A stretch of 64,000 bases of DNA from JAVJSD01 sp040219575. Its GTDB lineage: Bacteria > Planctomycetota > Planctomycetia > Pirellulales > Pirellulaceae. The stretch covers positions 1-64,000 of the forward strand of contig JAVJSD010000028.1 of NCBI GenBank assembly GCA_040219575.1. The letters are read 5' to 3'. Position 1 is the first letter of the stretch, and the number at the start of each line of letters is the position of its first letter. The translations under genes were made by a program, and so were the position numbers. Positions 43,786-51,510 of this stretch are shown here, piece after piece. Below the pieces are notes generated by a model. That model saw only the letters and a list, made by a program, of their open reading frames with translations. It was not told the DNA's origin and did not search any database.

Positions 43786-44135
43786 TTCTTGTCGTACGAG
43801 GCGATCGCCTTCTCCTCGTCGGCTTGAAGGTCGAGGATCTTGTTCAGCCGCATCAGCTTGAACACCTCCATCACGTTGTCGGAGATGTTGCACATCTTGA
43901 TGTTGATGCCGTCGGCCTTGCACTTCTTGTTCAGCAAGATGAGCTTGCCGATCATCGCCGACGACATGAAGGTGACCGAATCAAAGTTCAGCAGGAGCTT
44001 CTTGTTAGAGGCCTCGGTGACCTTTTCCATCAGCTCCTTGCCGATCTGCTGGATCTTGGCCTCGTCGAGAATCTTGGCGTCGTTGAAGTAGACGACCAGG
44101 ACTTCGCCCTTGAACTCCGAGCGCAGTGCTGACAC
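43770..44135 (-). CDS. STAS-domain anti-sigma-factor antagonist-like protein
   Basis: This 121-residue single-domain protein is of the SpoIIAA type. VLVVYFNDAKILDE gives the first strand, LLLNFDSVTFMSSAMIGKLI contains the phosphorylatable Ser region (M-S-S-A), and ILLNKKCKADGINIKMCNIS follows. These proteins bind anti-sigma kinases, but no partner kinase or sigma gene is adjacent. The GTG at 44135 was chosen because AAGGA precedes it; an earlier GTG at 44168 would add eleven residues. An efficient terminator follows. Confidence 0.85.
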   Translation of the reverse strand: MSALRSEFKGEVLVVYFNDAKILDEAKIQQIGKELMEKVTEASNKKLLLNFDSVTFMSSAMIGKLILLNKKCKADGINIKMCNISDNVMEVFKLMRLNKILDLQADEEKAIASYDKKGWFG

Positions 44136-44584
44136 GTGGAAATTCCTTACGAACAGGTGGTGCGACACACTTCCGAAGGGCCGATTATAAGCAGCCTGTG
44201 GTCGGTTGAACAGTGTCCGAATCGGTACGTCGCGTTGTGCCGTCGCCGGGCCGCAGTGACTTGTATTCGCGGCGCGGCGTCATTCTCACCTCCACTTGCG
44301 TCCGACATGGCGTTGCGCTGGGGGCCGCTTGCGGTACACTGGGCGGGGCGGGAAGCCGCCTGAGGAGCAAGCCGCCCGAGGAGCAAGCCGTTTGAGGACC
44401 TGCGCCGAATGCAAACCCGGCTTTGCTCGCTAAGCAATTGCCCGCCAAAGAGTTGTAACGCACCCTGCACCGCCAAGATCGGCCGCTCGCGGGCGAATTG
44501 ATCTTGGCAAGACGGCCGCGGCACGCTACATACGCCGCGCCTCTTCTTTCGATCCCAGCAAGCTCCTCCCCAACATCGACTGCC
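44136..44584. other. Intergenic region between divergent STAS and DUF3754 genes
   Basis: No gene is seen. A three-copy 16-base tandem repeat (AAGCCGCCTGAGGAGC type) lies at 44353-44400. The region should carry the promoters of both divergent genes but no clear hexamer pair stands out. Confidence 0.5.
44353..44400. repeat. Tandem repeat of three 16-base units
   Basis: AAGCCGCCTGAGGAGC, AAGCCGCCCGAGGAGC and AAGCCGTTTGAGGACC follow one another without gaps. Confidence 0.7.
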
Positions 44585-45856
44585 ATGACGGTTCCGATTC
44601 GCCCCAACGACAGCACGCTGCCGGTTACCAACGGCGAGCGCGAACACTTCATTCCGCTCAGCAAGCGCGATCTGATCTCGCTGGTCGCCTCGGACGTGGA
44701 CCTTTCCCCTGCGGAACGCGAGAAATTCCTGGCCCTCTGCCGACTGCTGGAAGCGACGTTTCATTTCGAATACCACCACCAGCTCGACGCCCTGAAAGAC
44801 GCCTACGCCCCCTTCGACCCCGACGCCGACACCGTCCCCCTGGCCCCCATCTCCAGCGAGGGCCGGCAGGCCGTGTTGGAGTCGCTGTTCTCGCAATTTC
44901 AGTCGCTGCTGGAGCGGGCCAACTTTCGTCCGCTGTCGCGCGACGAGATCGAAAAGGCATTGCAGGCCGCCAGCCACTCGGGCGTGAATCTGAATCTCGA
45001 TTTCGATGTCTTCGAACGACTCGACGTCTATGTGCGCGGCAACGTCATCAGCCGCCGCCGGCGCCGCATTCCGTGGAAGCCCTGGAAGTTCGAAACGGTC
45101 GACGTGCCCACCTACCAACGCCTCGTCGTCATCTTCCGGCTCCGCAATCACGGCGCCCTCGACCGCAAGGCCGACACCGAGTCGGTGTTCCTCAAGATCT
45201 TCAAGAATATCCCCCACGACGACGTCGAAATGCTGCTGCCCGGCACGCGGGTGCGCATGACGCTGCTGGATCAGGCGAAAATCTGGCTGCCGACGCTGTC
45301 GGGCCTCTCCATCGCGCTGTTCAAGATCGCCAAGGGCGCCCTGCTGCTGGCGTTCGCGGGGCTCTACGGGCTGCTGGCCTTCGTGGGCCTGGTGGGCGGC
45401 ACGATCGGCTACGGCGTGAAGTCGTTCCTGGGCTTCCTCCGCACCAAGGACAAGTACCAGCTCAATCTGACGCGCAGCCTGTACTTCCAGAACCTCGACA
45501 ACAATGCGGGGGTGCTCTGCCGACTGCTTGATGAAGCCGAAGAGCAGGAGCTGCGCGAGACCGTGCTGGCGTACTTCCTGCTGTGGCGACACGCCCCGAG
45601 CGAAGGCTGGACGATGCAGCAGATCGATCAGGCGGCCGAGCAGTATCTGGAGGAGACGGTCGGGCTGAAGGTCGACTTCGAGGTCGACGACGCCGTCGCC
45701 AAACTGCTGCGGCTGGGCATCGGGCAGAAGCGTGGCGGCGACCGCTACTCGGCGGTCGGCGTCGAAACCGCGCTGGTGCGGCTCGATGAGGCCTGGGACA
45801 ATTTTTTCGACTACCACCACCCGCCTAGCCAAGAGTCCGCGCGCCGCGCCGCCTAG
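44585..45856 (+). CDS. DUF3754/TMEM143-like membrane protein
   Basis: This 423-residue protein contains REHFIPLSKRDLISLVASDV at the start and FLKIFKNIPHDDVEMLLPGT in the middle, the signature of the DUF3754 family related to eukaryotic TMEM143. Two hydrophobic helices follow (LSGLSIALFKIAKGALLLAF and GLYGLLAFVGLVGGTIGYG), then a soluble domain with YFQNLDNNAGVLCRLLDEAE and WTMQQIDQAAEQYLEE. Function is unknown across the family; membrane association is inferred from the helices. The stop is followed after three bases by a REP-like repeat. Confidence 0.85.
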   Translation: MTVPIRPNDSTLPVTNGEREHFIPLSKRDLISLVASDVDLSPAEREKFLALCRLLEATFHFEYHHQLDALKDAYAPFDPDADTVPLAPISSEGRQAVLESLFSQFQSLLERANFRPLSRDEIEKALQAASHSGVNLNLDFDVFERLDVYVRGNVISRRRRRIPWKPWKFETVDVPTYQRLVVIFRLRNHGALDRKADTESVFLKIFKNIPHDDVEMLLPGTRVRMTLLDQAKIWLPTLSGLSIALFKIAKGALLLAFAGLYGLLAFVGLVGGTIGYGVKSFLGFLRTKDKYQLNLTRSLYFQNLDNNAGVLCRLLDEAEEQELRETVLAYFLLWRHAPSEGWTMQQIDQAAEQYLEETVGLKVDFEVDDAVAKLLRLGIGQKRGGDRYSAVGVETALVRLDEAWDNFFDYHHPPSQESARRAA

Positions 45857-45858
45857 CG

Positions 45859-45990
45859 CATTGTGACGGCTTGATCCTAGAGTAGCTGAACTCGTGAGAG
45901 TTCAGCAGTTCGTGAGAGTTCAGCAGTTCGTGACGACGTCTGAACTTCCAGAAGTCTCACGACTTCTGCTACCCCCATGCTTGGCTGCTA
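45859..45990. repeat. REP-like triple-unit element behind DUF3754 gene
   Basis: It contains a left unit at 45882-45905, an extra partial unit (TTCGTGAGAGTTCAG) at about 45909-45924, and a right unit at 45949-45972. The flanking TGTGACGGCTTGATC and GCTACCCCCATGCTTGGCTG match the copy behind proB. The partial unit looks like a recent internal duplication of the GTTCGTGAGAGTTCAGCA word. Confidence 0.8.
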
Positions 45991-46000
45991 CGCTGCCCTA

Positions 46001-46031
46001 TAGCCTCTGCATCTTTGCGCCTCTGCGTTGT
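46001..46031. repeat. CTCTGCG word repeat
   Basis: TAGCCTCTGCATCTTTGCGC and CTCTGCGTTG form two near-copies of a short word pattern. A reverse-complement-like relative (GAGGCGCAAAGACGCGGCG) appears at about 50950-50970. Confidence 0.5.
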
Positions 46032-46055
46032 TTCCCTTTCCGCCCAGAGCGGTTG

Positions 46056-46529
46056 CTACAGATCGCGGGAGAAGAAGTATTCCTCGTACGGCGCGGCGCC
46101 GTCGTCCATCCGCCGCACGCGGCCGTCTTGCTCGAAGCCGCTCCGCTGGAAGAATCGATGGGCCCGCGTGAACCGCGTGTCCGACCAGAATTCGACGCGC
46201 TGATAACCGGCCGCGATCGCCCAATCGACGGCCCACTGCATCAGGCGGCTTCCCCAATCGCCTCCGCGCAGCGAGCGATCGAGATAGAGTCGCCGGAAGG
46301 TGCACACGCCGGCCGCTTCCAACGGAACCACGGCGTGCGTGCCGCGAATGGTCCCCTGATCGTCGAGGACGACGAACTCGCCGCCCCGCAACCGATACCG
46401 CGCCTCGATCTCCAACAGATCGCCGTCCGCCTTCTCGAGGCAGATTACGTCGCCGTATTCGCGATAGACGCCGTCGATCAGGGCGATCACCCCCGAGACA
46501 TCGCTGGTTTGAAACGCCCGTAGCCGCAT
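46056..46529 (-). CDS. GNAT family N-acetyltransferase
   Basis: This 157-residue acetyl-CoA-dependent acyltransferase has MRLRAFQTSDVSGVIALIDG at the start. FRRLYLDRSLRGGDWGSRLM is the acetyl-CoA pyrophosphate-binding motif (motif A, here R-G-G-D-W-G-S). WAIAAGYQRVEFWSDTRFTR and FFQRSGFEQDGRVRRM are the usual C-terminal GNAT elements. The acceptor substrate is unknown. It is divergent from the MoxR-like gene. Confidence 0.9.
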   Translation of the reverse strand: MRLRAFQTSDVSGVIALIDGVYREYGDVICLEKADGDLLEIEARYRLRGGEFVVLDDQGTIRGTHAVVPLEAAGVCTFRRLYLDRSLRGGDWGSRLMQWAVDWAIAAGYQRVEFWSDTRFTRAHRFFQRSGFEQDGRVRRMDDGAAPYEEYFFSRDL

Positions 46530-46762
46530 CACACATCAATCCACGAAGGAAACACTCGACGGTCGTTTGCAGCCTCTCGCAAGCCCGAGTATTGACTTCC
46601 GCCGAGACGCGCCATTCGCGGCGGTCGACGAACATCTCGCATCGTCGGGTCTGTGCATCGCCGATGGTAACGCTAGGATGACGGTCTGGCGGCGGCGGCT
46701 CAACCGCAATTCGCCGCTGCACGTCGTCACCAGCTCCTTCGTCTCCGTCCCCGAGAGCCTGC

Positions 46763-47746
46763 ATGCAAGCGCACGTCGAAATCGGCGATGTCCGTCTGAT
46801 CCTCAGCCAACCCTACCAGGCGCAGGGAGAGTGGATTGGGCAGCGAGAGATTCTCCAGCAGTTGATGGCCTGTTGGCTGGTGGTCGACGACAGCGACATC
46901 CCGCTCACGCCGCGGCTGGTCGGCACGCCGGGCATCGGCAAGACGGCCCTGGGCATGGCGGGCGCCCGCATGCGGAAGCAGGAGTTGTACATCTACCAGT
47001 GCACCGCCGACACACGTCCGGAGGACCTGCTGGTCACCCCGGTGCTGGCCGAGAGCGGCAAGATCGCCTACCACGCGTCGCCGCTGGTTTCGGCGATGAT
47101 CCGCGGCGGCGTCTGCATCCTCGACGAAGGAAACCGCATGAACGAGAAATCGTGGGCCAGTCTGGCGCCGCTGCTCGATCAACGGCGGTACGTGGAGTCG
47201 ATCGTGGCGGGGATCACCATCTCGGCGCATCGCGACTTCCGCTGCGCGGTGACGATGAACCAGGACGATTCGACCTACGAGATTCCCGACTACATCCTCA
47301 GTCGCTTGCAGCCGACGCTGCAACTCGGCTTCCCCAGCAAGCAGGACGAGCTGTCGATCCTGCAGTACCACCTGCCCTTCGCCGAAGCGGAGATGCTGGC
47401 GATGACGGTCGAGTTTCTGCAGCGGTCGCACGAGTTGAATCTCGACTTCTCGCCCCGCGACGGCATCAACCTCTTGCGCTACGCGATGAAGCGGTTGGCG
47501 CAGGACGACACGCATCCGCTGGGACGCGACGTCGCCTGGCGTGAAGCGCTGGAGCGGTGCCTGGGGGGCGACGCGGTCGACCTCGAAGCGCTGGCCGACC
47601 GGCGGCGTCGCACGTTGGGCGGCGACGCGGTCCCCTTGGGCCTGGGCGATTTTTTCTTCGCCCCCGACGATCCCCTGCACCCGGATCGCCAGGAGGACGA
47701 CGAATTGGACGACTTCGACGACGACGACGACGACGACTTCATCTGA
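46763..47746 (+). CDS. MoxR-like AAA ATPase with acidic tail
   Basis: This 327-residue ATPase has Walker A GTPGIGKT, Walker B CILDEGNRM and sensor-1-like AVTMNQDDSTYEIPD, followed by an arginine finger region (LSRLQPTL). The layout resembles the MoxR/AAA_5 group, which usually work with von Willebrand-type proteins as metal-insertion or complex-assembly chaperones. No such partner gene is adjacent. The C-terminus ends in an Asp-only stretch (DDELDDFDDDDDDDFI), which is unusual and may bind basic partners or be unstable at the DNA level (runs of GAC). Confidence 0.88.
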   Translation: MQAHVEIGDVRLILSQPYQAQGEWIGQREILQQLMACWLVVDDSDIPLTPRLVGTPGIGKTALGMAGARMRKQELYIYQCTADTRPEDLLVTPVLAESGKIAYHASPLVSAMIRGGVCILDEGNRMNEKSWASLAPLLDQRRYVESIVAGITISAHRDFRCAVTMNQDDSTYEIPDYILSRLQPTLQLGFPSKQDELSILQYHLPFAEAEMLAMTVEFLQRSHELNLDFSPRDGINLLRYAMKRLAQDDTHPLGRDVAWREALERCLGGDAVDLEALADRRRRTLGGDAVPLGLGDFFFAPDDPLHPDRQEDDELDDFDDDDDDDFI

Positions 47747-47804
47747 CGTCGCATCGTTGCATTGAGGCCCGCATCTCCAATGCCGACGATAAAGCGAGGA
47801 ACAA

Positions 47805-47907
47805 TCGTTTAACGGCAAGCCGCAGGCGACGGCGGACCGTTGCAGCAACGTTTCCAGCTAGTGCGAGGTCGTGCGCACGCCGACGCCTGCGGCTTGCCGT
47901 GAAACGA
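47805..47907. repeat. 103-bp palindromic dispersed element, copy 3
   Basis: Its ends, TCGTTTAACGGCAAGCCG and CGGCTTGCCGTGAAACGA, differ from a perfect inverted repeat at one position. The core GTTTCCAGCTAGTGC is oriented as in copy 2. The left flank carries the family tail in reverse (GAGGCCCGCATCTCC). It lies 58 bases behind the MoxR gene stop and 31 bases before the stop of the convergent membrane-protein gene. Confidence 0.8.
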
Positions 47908-47938
47908 CAGAATCAAGACACCGCCTGCTGGTCGGCGT

Positions 47939-49225
47939 CTACGTCGCAGCGTGGGAACCGTCGCCGTCGCCGTCGCCTTCGCCGGAGGCCGCGGCCGCCT
48001 CGGCCCCTTGGTCGGCGGAGGGCGCGGTGGGGACGCCGGCCTCGTCGCGCATCAGCGGCGGCAGGGCGTAGCTGACGTCTTCGTCGTCCATGTGGATCTC
48101 GTCGAATTCCGTCTGGTCGACGTCGTACCGCAACAGCAGGTACACGGCCGTCGCGGCGCACCAGAAGAAGCTGAAGGCGAAGCCCGTCGCGAAGCAATAC
48201 ACCAGCGAGTTGAGCGCGCCGATCAGCGAGACGCCCATCCATTGCATGCCGCTCGGCTCTCCGCCGCCGGCGACGTACGCCTGCACGACGCCGATGCGCT
48301 CGTTGCCCGCGCCCCAACCGGTCGCCCAGTAGGCCAGTCCCACGACGCTGTCGGCGAACAGCGAGACCAGCAGCGAGGCCAGGGCCCCGAACAGCAGCAC
48401 CAGCACCGCGTAAAACAGATAGTGCAGCGGACGTTGAAACGTGTAGGCGTAACCGCGGCTGAGCGCGTCGAAGGCGTCGGTCCCCTCGCTGCTGACGGTG
48501 GCCCACATCAGCGGCCAGCCCAGCAAAAGCCCCAGCAGTACGACGGCCGACACGAACCCGCCCAGCAGCACCAGGATCCACAGCAGTCCGGCGAAGGGGA
48601 GCGTGGCGTCGGCGGCCATCAACCAGCCGACCGGAATCGACAGCAGCAGAATCAACAGCACCACGCACAGCGGCGCCAGCGGAGCCACGAGATACGAAAC
48701 GTACTTGCGCCCAGTAAACAGCACGGCCTCCTTGAGCGTGATCCGTTCCTCACGCCCCAGCTCCACCGCCGCCATCCGCGTGATCAACCCGCCGAAAAAC
48801 GCCCAGATGGCCAACGTCCACAGCGCGCCGAAGATATAGAAGGCGGTCTGCTGCGTGGTCAGTCCGGTGGAGAACAACGACCGAAACGGCGAAGTGATCT
48901 GATGGAACGCCTCCGCCGCCAGGCTCCGGGTCCGCCCAAGGTGCTCCAGCACGTCGTCCGCGGAACGGGCCGTCGCAGCGCCGCCCGAGGGCCACGATCC
49001 CAATCGCTCGGCGGATCGGGCGAAACCAGGATTCGCCTCGCGCGACTCCGCCGAGATGAAGGCCACGTCGGCCAACTTCCAACCCAGCGGCGTGAGCAGC
49101 ACCGCCGCGGTCGCCGCCAGCAACATCCCGCCCCGCAGCGCCAGGCCAAACGAACGGAAGATGATCAGCCAGGGGCACATGTCGCGCCACGAAACGGCGC
49201 GAACCACGCCTTGCCCGTCGGACAT
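47939..49225 (-). CDS. Polytopic membrane protein, unknown
   Basis: This 428-residue protein has at least six hydrophobic helices, for example LALRGGMLLAATAAVLLTPL, LAPLCVVLLILLLSIPVGWL, LLWILVLLGGFVSAVVLLGL and HYLFYAVLVLLFGALASLLV. It has an N-terminal soluble loop and an acidic Gly/Asp-rich C-terminus (ASGEGDGDGDGSHAAT). No transporter signature is recognised. It is convergent with the MoxR gene and divergent from yceH. Confidence 0.75.
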   Translation of the reverse strand: MSDGQGVVRAVSWRDMCPWLIIFRSFGLALRGGMLLAATAAVLLTPLGWKLADVAFISAESREANPGFARSAERLGSWPSGGAATARSADDVLEHLGRTRSLAAEAFHQITSPFRSLFSTGLTTQQTAFYIFGALWTLAIWAFFGGLITRMAAVELGREERITLKEAVLFTGRKYVSYLVAPLAPLCVVLLILLLSIPVGWLMAADATLPFAGLLWILVLLGGFVSAVVLLGLLLGWPLMWATVSSEGTDAFDALSRGYAYTFQRPLHYLFYAVLVLLFGALASLLVSLFADSVVGLAYWATGWGAGNERIGVVQAYVAGGGEPSGMQWMGVSLIGALNSLVYCFATGFAFSFFWCAATAVYLLLRYDVDQTEFDEIHMDDEDVSYALPPLMRDEAGVPTAPSADQGAEAAAASGEGDGDGDGSHAAT

Positions 49226-49360
49226 AAGTTGGCTCCGGAGATGGGTCGTCAGAGCAGCGTGCTGGCATTATACGACCGGGCAGTGGCTTCGCAATGGGAA
49301 GCGGGGGCGGGAAGCCGGCCCACGCTTCTCACCCAAGCCGACGACTTGTCGTCGTCAATG

Positions 49361-49425
49361 GTGAGTGGTGAGTGGTGAGTGGTGAGTGGTGAGGGGTGAG
49401 GGGTGAGGGGTGAGGGGTGAGGTGG
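49361..49425. repeat. Heptanucleotide minisatellite
   Basis: Four units of GTGAGTG are followed by four of GTGAGGG and a truncated end, between divergent membrane-protein and yceH genes. It is G/T-rich on the plus strand. Confidence 0.85.
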
Positions 49426-49516
49426 TGGTTGATTTGGCGCGGCGCGGAGCTTACATTTCGGCCGGGCTGGCGACGGGCGCCGCCGCAGCGAGCCGCCGCA
49501 GCGAAAGGACCGGCAC

Positions 49517-50287
49517 ATGGAAAACGCGCAGGCGACGTCCACCGAGCAATCGCAACCGAAGTGGCGTCCGCTCTCGTCGCGGCAGCGCCGCGTGCTGGGC
49601 GTGCTTGTCGAGAAGGCGAAGACCACCCCCGACGCATATCCCCTCACGCTCAACGCCCTGGTCAGCGGCTGCAATCAGAAGAGCAACCGCGATCCGCAAA
49701 TGAACCTCTCGGCCGAATTGGTCGAGGAGACGCTCGACACGCTCCGCGGCATGGGCGCCGTGGCCGAGGTGCAGGGCTCGGGCCGGGTGCCGAAGTACCG
49801 CCACTTCGCCTACGAATGGCTGGGCGTCGACAAGTCCGAAATCGCCGTCATCACCGAACTGCTGCTCCGCGGCGAACAGACCGTCGGCGAGTTGCGCGGC
49901 CGCGCCGCCCGGATGGAGCCCATCGCCGATCTGGCGGCGCTGCGGCCGATCCTCAAATCGCTGGAGCAAAAGGGGCTGCTGGTCTCGCTGACGCCCGAGG
50001 GCCGCGGCCAGGTGGTCACGCACAATCTGTACACCGAGAAGGAGAAGGAGAGCCTCCCGCAACGCGCCGCCGCTCCGGCCGACGCGCCGCCTCCCGCCAA
50101 TTCACCTGCAAGTTCGCCCGCCAGTACACCGGCCAGCGATCGGGCTGCGTCTTCTCCAGCGGCCCCCTCCCCCGCCCCGGCGAGCCCGTTGAATGACGTC
50201 ATCGACCAACTGCGCGAGGAATTGGCGGAGCTTCGCGACGAGGTCCGCGAGCTGCAGGATCAGATGCGCGAGATGCGCGGCGCGTAA
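49517..50287 (+). CDS. yceH: YceH family (DUF480) protein
   Basis: This 256-residue protein has two winged-helix domains of the DUF480 type: LSSRQRRVLGVLVEKAKTTP and ALVSGCNQKSNRDPQMNLSA, then GSGRVPKYRHFAYEWLGVDK and ELLLRGEQTVGELRGRAARM. Function is unknown, though the winged-helix fold suggests nucleic-acid binding. It has an unusually long C-terminal tail: a Pro/Ala/Ser linker (AAAPADAPPPANSPASSPAS) ending in a coiled coil (VIDQLREELAELRDEVRELQ). AAAGGAC precedes the ATG. Confidence 0.93.
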   Translation: MENAQATSTEQSQPKWRPLSSRQRRVLGVLVEKAKTTPDAYPLTLNALVSGCNQKSNRDPQMNLSAELVEETLDTLRGMGAVAEVQGSGRVPKYRHFAYEWLGVDKSEIAVITELLLRGEQTVGELRGRAARMEPIADLAALRPILKSLEQKGLLVSLTPEGRGQVVTHNLYTEKEKESLPQRAAAPADAPPPANSPASSPASTPASDRAASSPAAPSPAPASPLNDVIDQLREELAELRDEVRELQDQMREMRGA

Positions 50288-50289
50288 CA

Positions 50290-50443
50290 CCGTCACCCTC
50301 CCTCCGGGCCCTCCGGGAGGGTCGTGCGAAGCGAGGGGAGGGCGGGGCTACGTGGAAACCGTCGGGGCGAAGTAACGTCGAATCTCCACTCGGCCCTCCC
50401 CGGCCGCTCATGCGGCCGACCCTCCCAAAGGGAGGGTGAAACG
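50290..50443. repeat. Long imperfect inverted repeat with CACCCTCCC/GGGAGGGTG ends
   Basis: CACCCTCCC near 50293 is complementary to GGGAGGGTG ending near 50438, with internal CCTCCGGGCCCTCCGGGAGG. The stretch occupies nearly all of the region between convergent yceH and lipoprotein genes. Confidence 0.55.
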
Positions 50444-50468
50444 GTAGGTCAGGCAATGCCTGACCTAC
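50444..50468. repeat. 25-base perfect palindrome
   Basis: GTAGGTCAGGCA is followed by a single A and its exact complement TGCCTGACCTAC. It lies 17 bases behind the stop of the convergent lipoprotein gene and may serve as a terminator for it. Confidence 0.75.
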
Positions 50469-50484
50469 GGCCGACGAGGTCGCC

Positions 50485-50742
50485 CTACGGGCCGATGCTG
50501 GGCGGGTTGTTGATCAGGAAGTCGCGGGGGCCGCGCGTCGTGTAGTACGGATAGCCGTACGTGGGCCCTTCCGGACCGCCGGGACCGCGCGGAGCGCGGC
50601 AACAGAAGATGTTCTTGAGCAGCCCGCCGCAACCCGCGCGGCCGCACTTGTTTTCGCCGGTTTTGCAGCGAAGCGCCTGACAGCCCACGGTGGACGTCAG
50701 CAGCAGGACCGTGGTCGCCAGGACCAGTAGGGCGCGTTTCAT
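50485..50742 (-). CDS. Small Cys-rich lipoprotein
   Basis: This 85-residue protein has a lipoprotein signal (MKRALLVLATTVLLLTSTVG followed by C) and a lipobox-like S-T-V-G-C. The mature part has seven more Cys (RCKTGENKCGRAGCGG and KNIFCCRAPRG) and a Gly/Pro/Tyr-rich tail (GPGGPEGPTYGYPYYTTRGP). The family is unknown; the composition suggests a small cell-envelope lipoprotein, perhaps metal- or disulfide-bound. CGGAGACG precedes the ATG. Confidence 0.75.
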   Translation of the reverse strand: MKRALLVLATTVLLLTSTVGCQALRCKTGENKCGRAGCGGLLKNIFCCRAPRGPGGPEGPTYGYPYYTTRGPRDFLINNPPSIGP

Positions 50743-51005
50743 CGTCTCCGGGTTCCTTGTTGCTCGCCGCGCGGGGCCGCTCGAAGAGGAGGGCGGCCGG
50801 GCGACCGGGTCGGCTGAAAAGTGTGGGCGGCCGCGCTTGCGGATCGCGCGCCGTTGCTCCACTTACATCATCGGCCGCACGGTTGGCAGAATTGAAAGAA
50901 TCGGCACAACCTGCCGACCGAAGCCCCACCGGCAGGCAGGTGGAAACGCCGAGGCGCAAAGACGCGGCGTCTCAGACAAGTCCATGCCGCCCGACGTCCA
51001 CAGCG

Positions 51006-51155
51006 TGCTCCCAGGTCGTCTTGACCACGAAGTGCACGAAGAGCACGAAGCTTGTTCATCGCCGGCCTTCTCCGGCTTTCCATTGCCTCCTCGCCTTCAC
51101 CGGTTCCCAGCTTCTCCCTCTTCACCTTCGTGCTCTTCGCGCCCTTCGTGGTGAC
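51006..51155. repeat. Inverted repeat of CACGAAG words
   Basis: A left arm ending GCACGAAGAGCACGAAG is nearly complementary to a right arm beginning CTTCGTGCTCTTCGCGCCC, separated by about 85 bases. Within each arm the CACGAAG word recurs three times. Confidence 0.6.
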
Positions 51156-51318
51156 AACCGGCCTCGACGGGGCGATGGCGGTCCGTGCGAAGTATTCAAT
51201 CACCACCCTTGCGAGCTGCTTTTTCAGGCGGATTTTCGGCACGATCGGCGCCACCGAAAATCCGCCATCTGAAATCCGCAATCTGCAATCACACCCTCAT
51301 CCGGCCCTTTTCATTTAC

Positions 51319-51347
51319 TTGCAAATCCAGCACTGCCCAACTACTTT
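51319..51347 (+). promoter_or_regulatory. Promoter-like element shared with the paralogous gene
   Basis: TTGCAA (51319-51324) and TACTTT (51342-51347) are separated by 17 bases, and the last hexamer lies within CCCAACTACTTT. The same pair at the same spacing precedes the paralogue at 60.9 kb. Confidence 0.6.
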
Positions 51348-51510
51348 GGGAAATTGGTAGACTCCAGGCGGCTGCTGTGTACGGCTTCCGCAATCGGGTC
51401 ATCCTACTGCGGAACGGTAACCACGATGGGGGGACGCCGGAACATCCCCACGAGCTTCTCTCACCCGCCAAGTCCCTGGCGGTAGAACCTTCTTCGGGCT
51501 CAGCCACATC

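Larger units (their letters stand above)
50743..51510. other. 768-base intergenic region upstream of the giant gene
   Basis: No gene is supported. It holds CACGAAG-word inverted arms (about 51006-51035 and 51123-51155), CGCAATCTGCAATC word repeats near 51.28 kb, and the candidate promoter for the giant gene (51319-51347). The open frames spanning it consist of repeat-derived sequence (for example TTKGAKSTKVKR). Confidence 0.6.

Noticed and set aside
49361..49425. Heptanucleotide array considered as a CRISPR
   Set aside because: Units are only seven bases and there are no spacers; no cas genes are present.
50868..51281. A 137-codon minus-strand frame upstream of the giant gene
   Set aside because: Its sequence is made of repeat words (TTKGAKSTK and similar) and it has no ribosome binding site or conserved motif.
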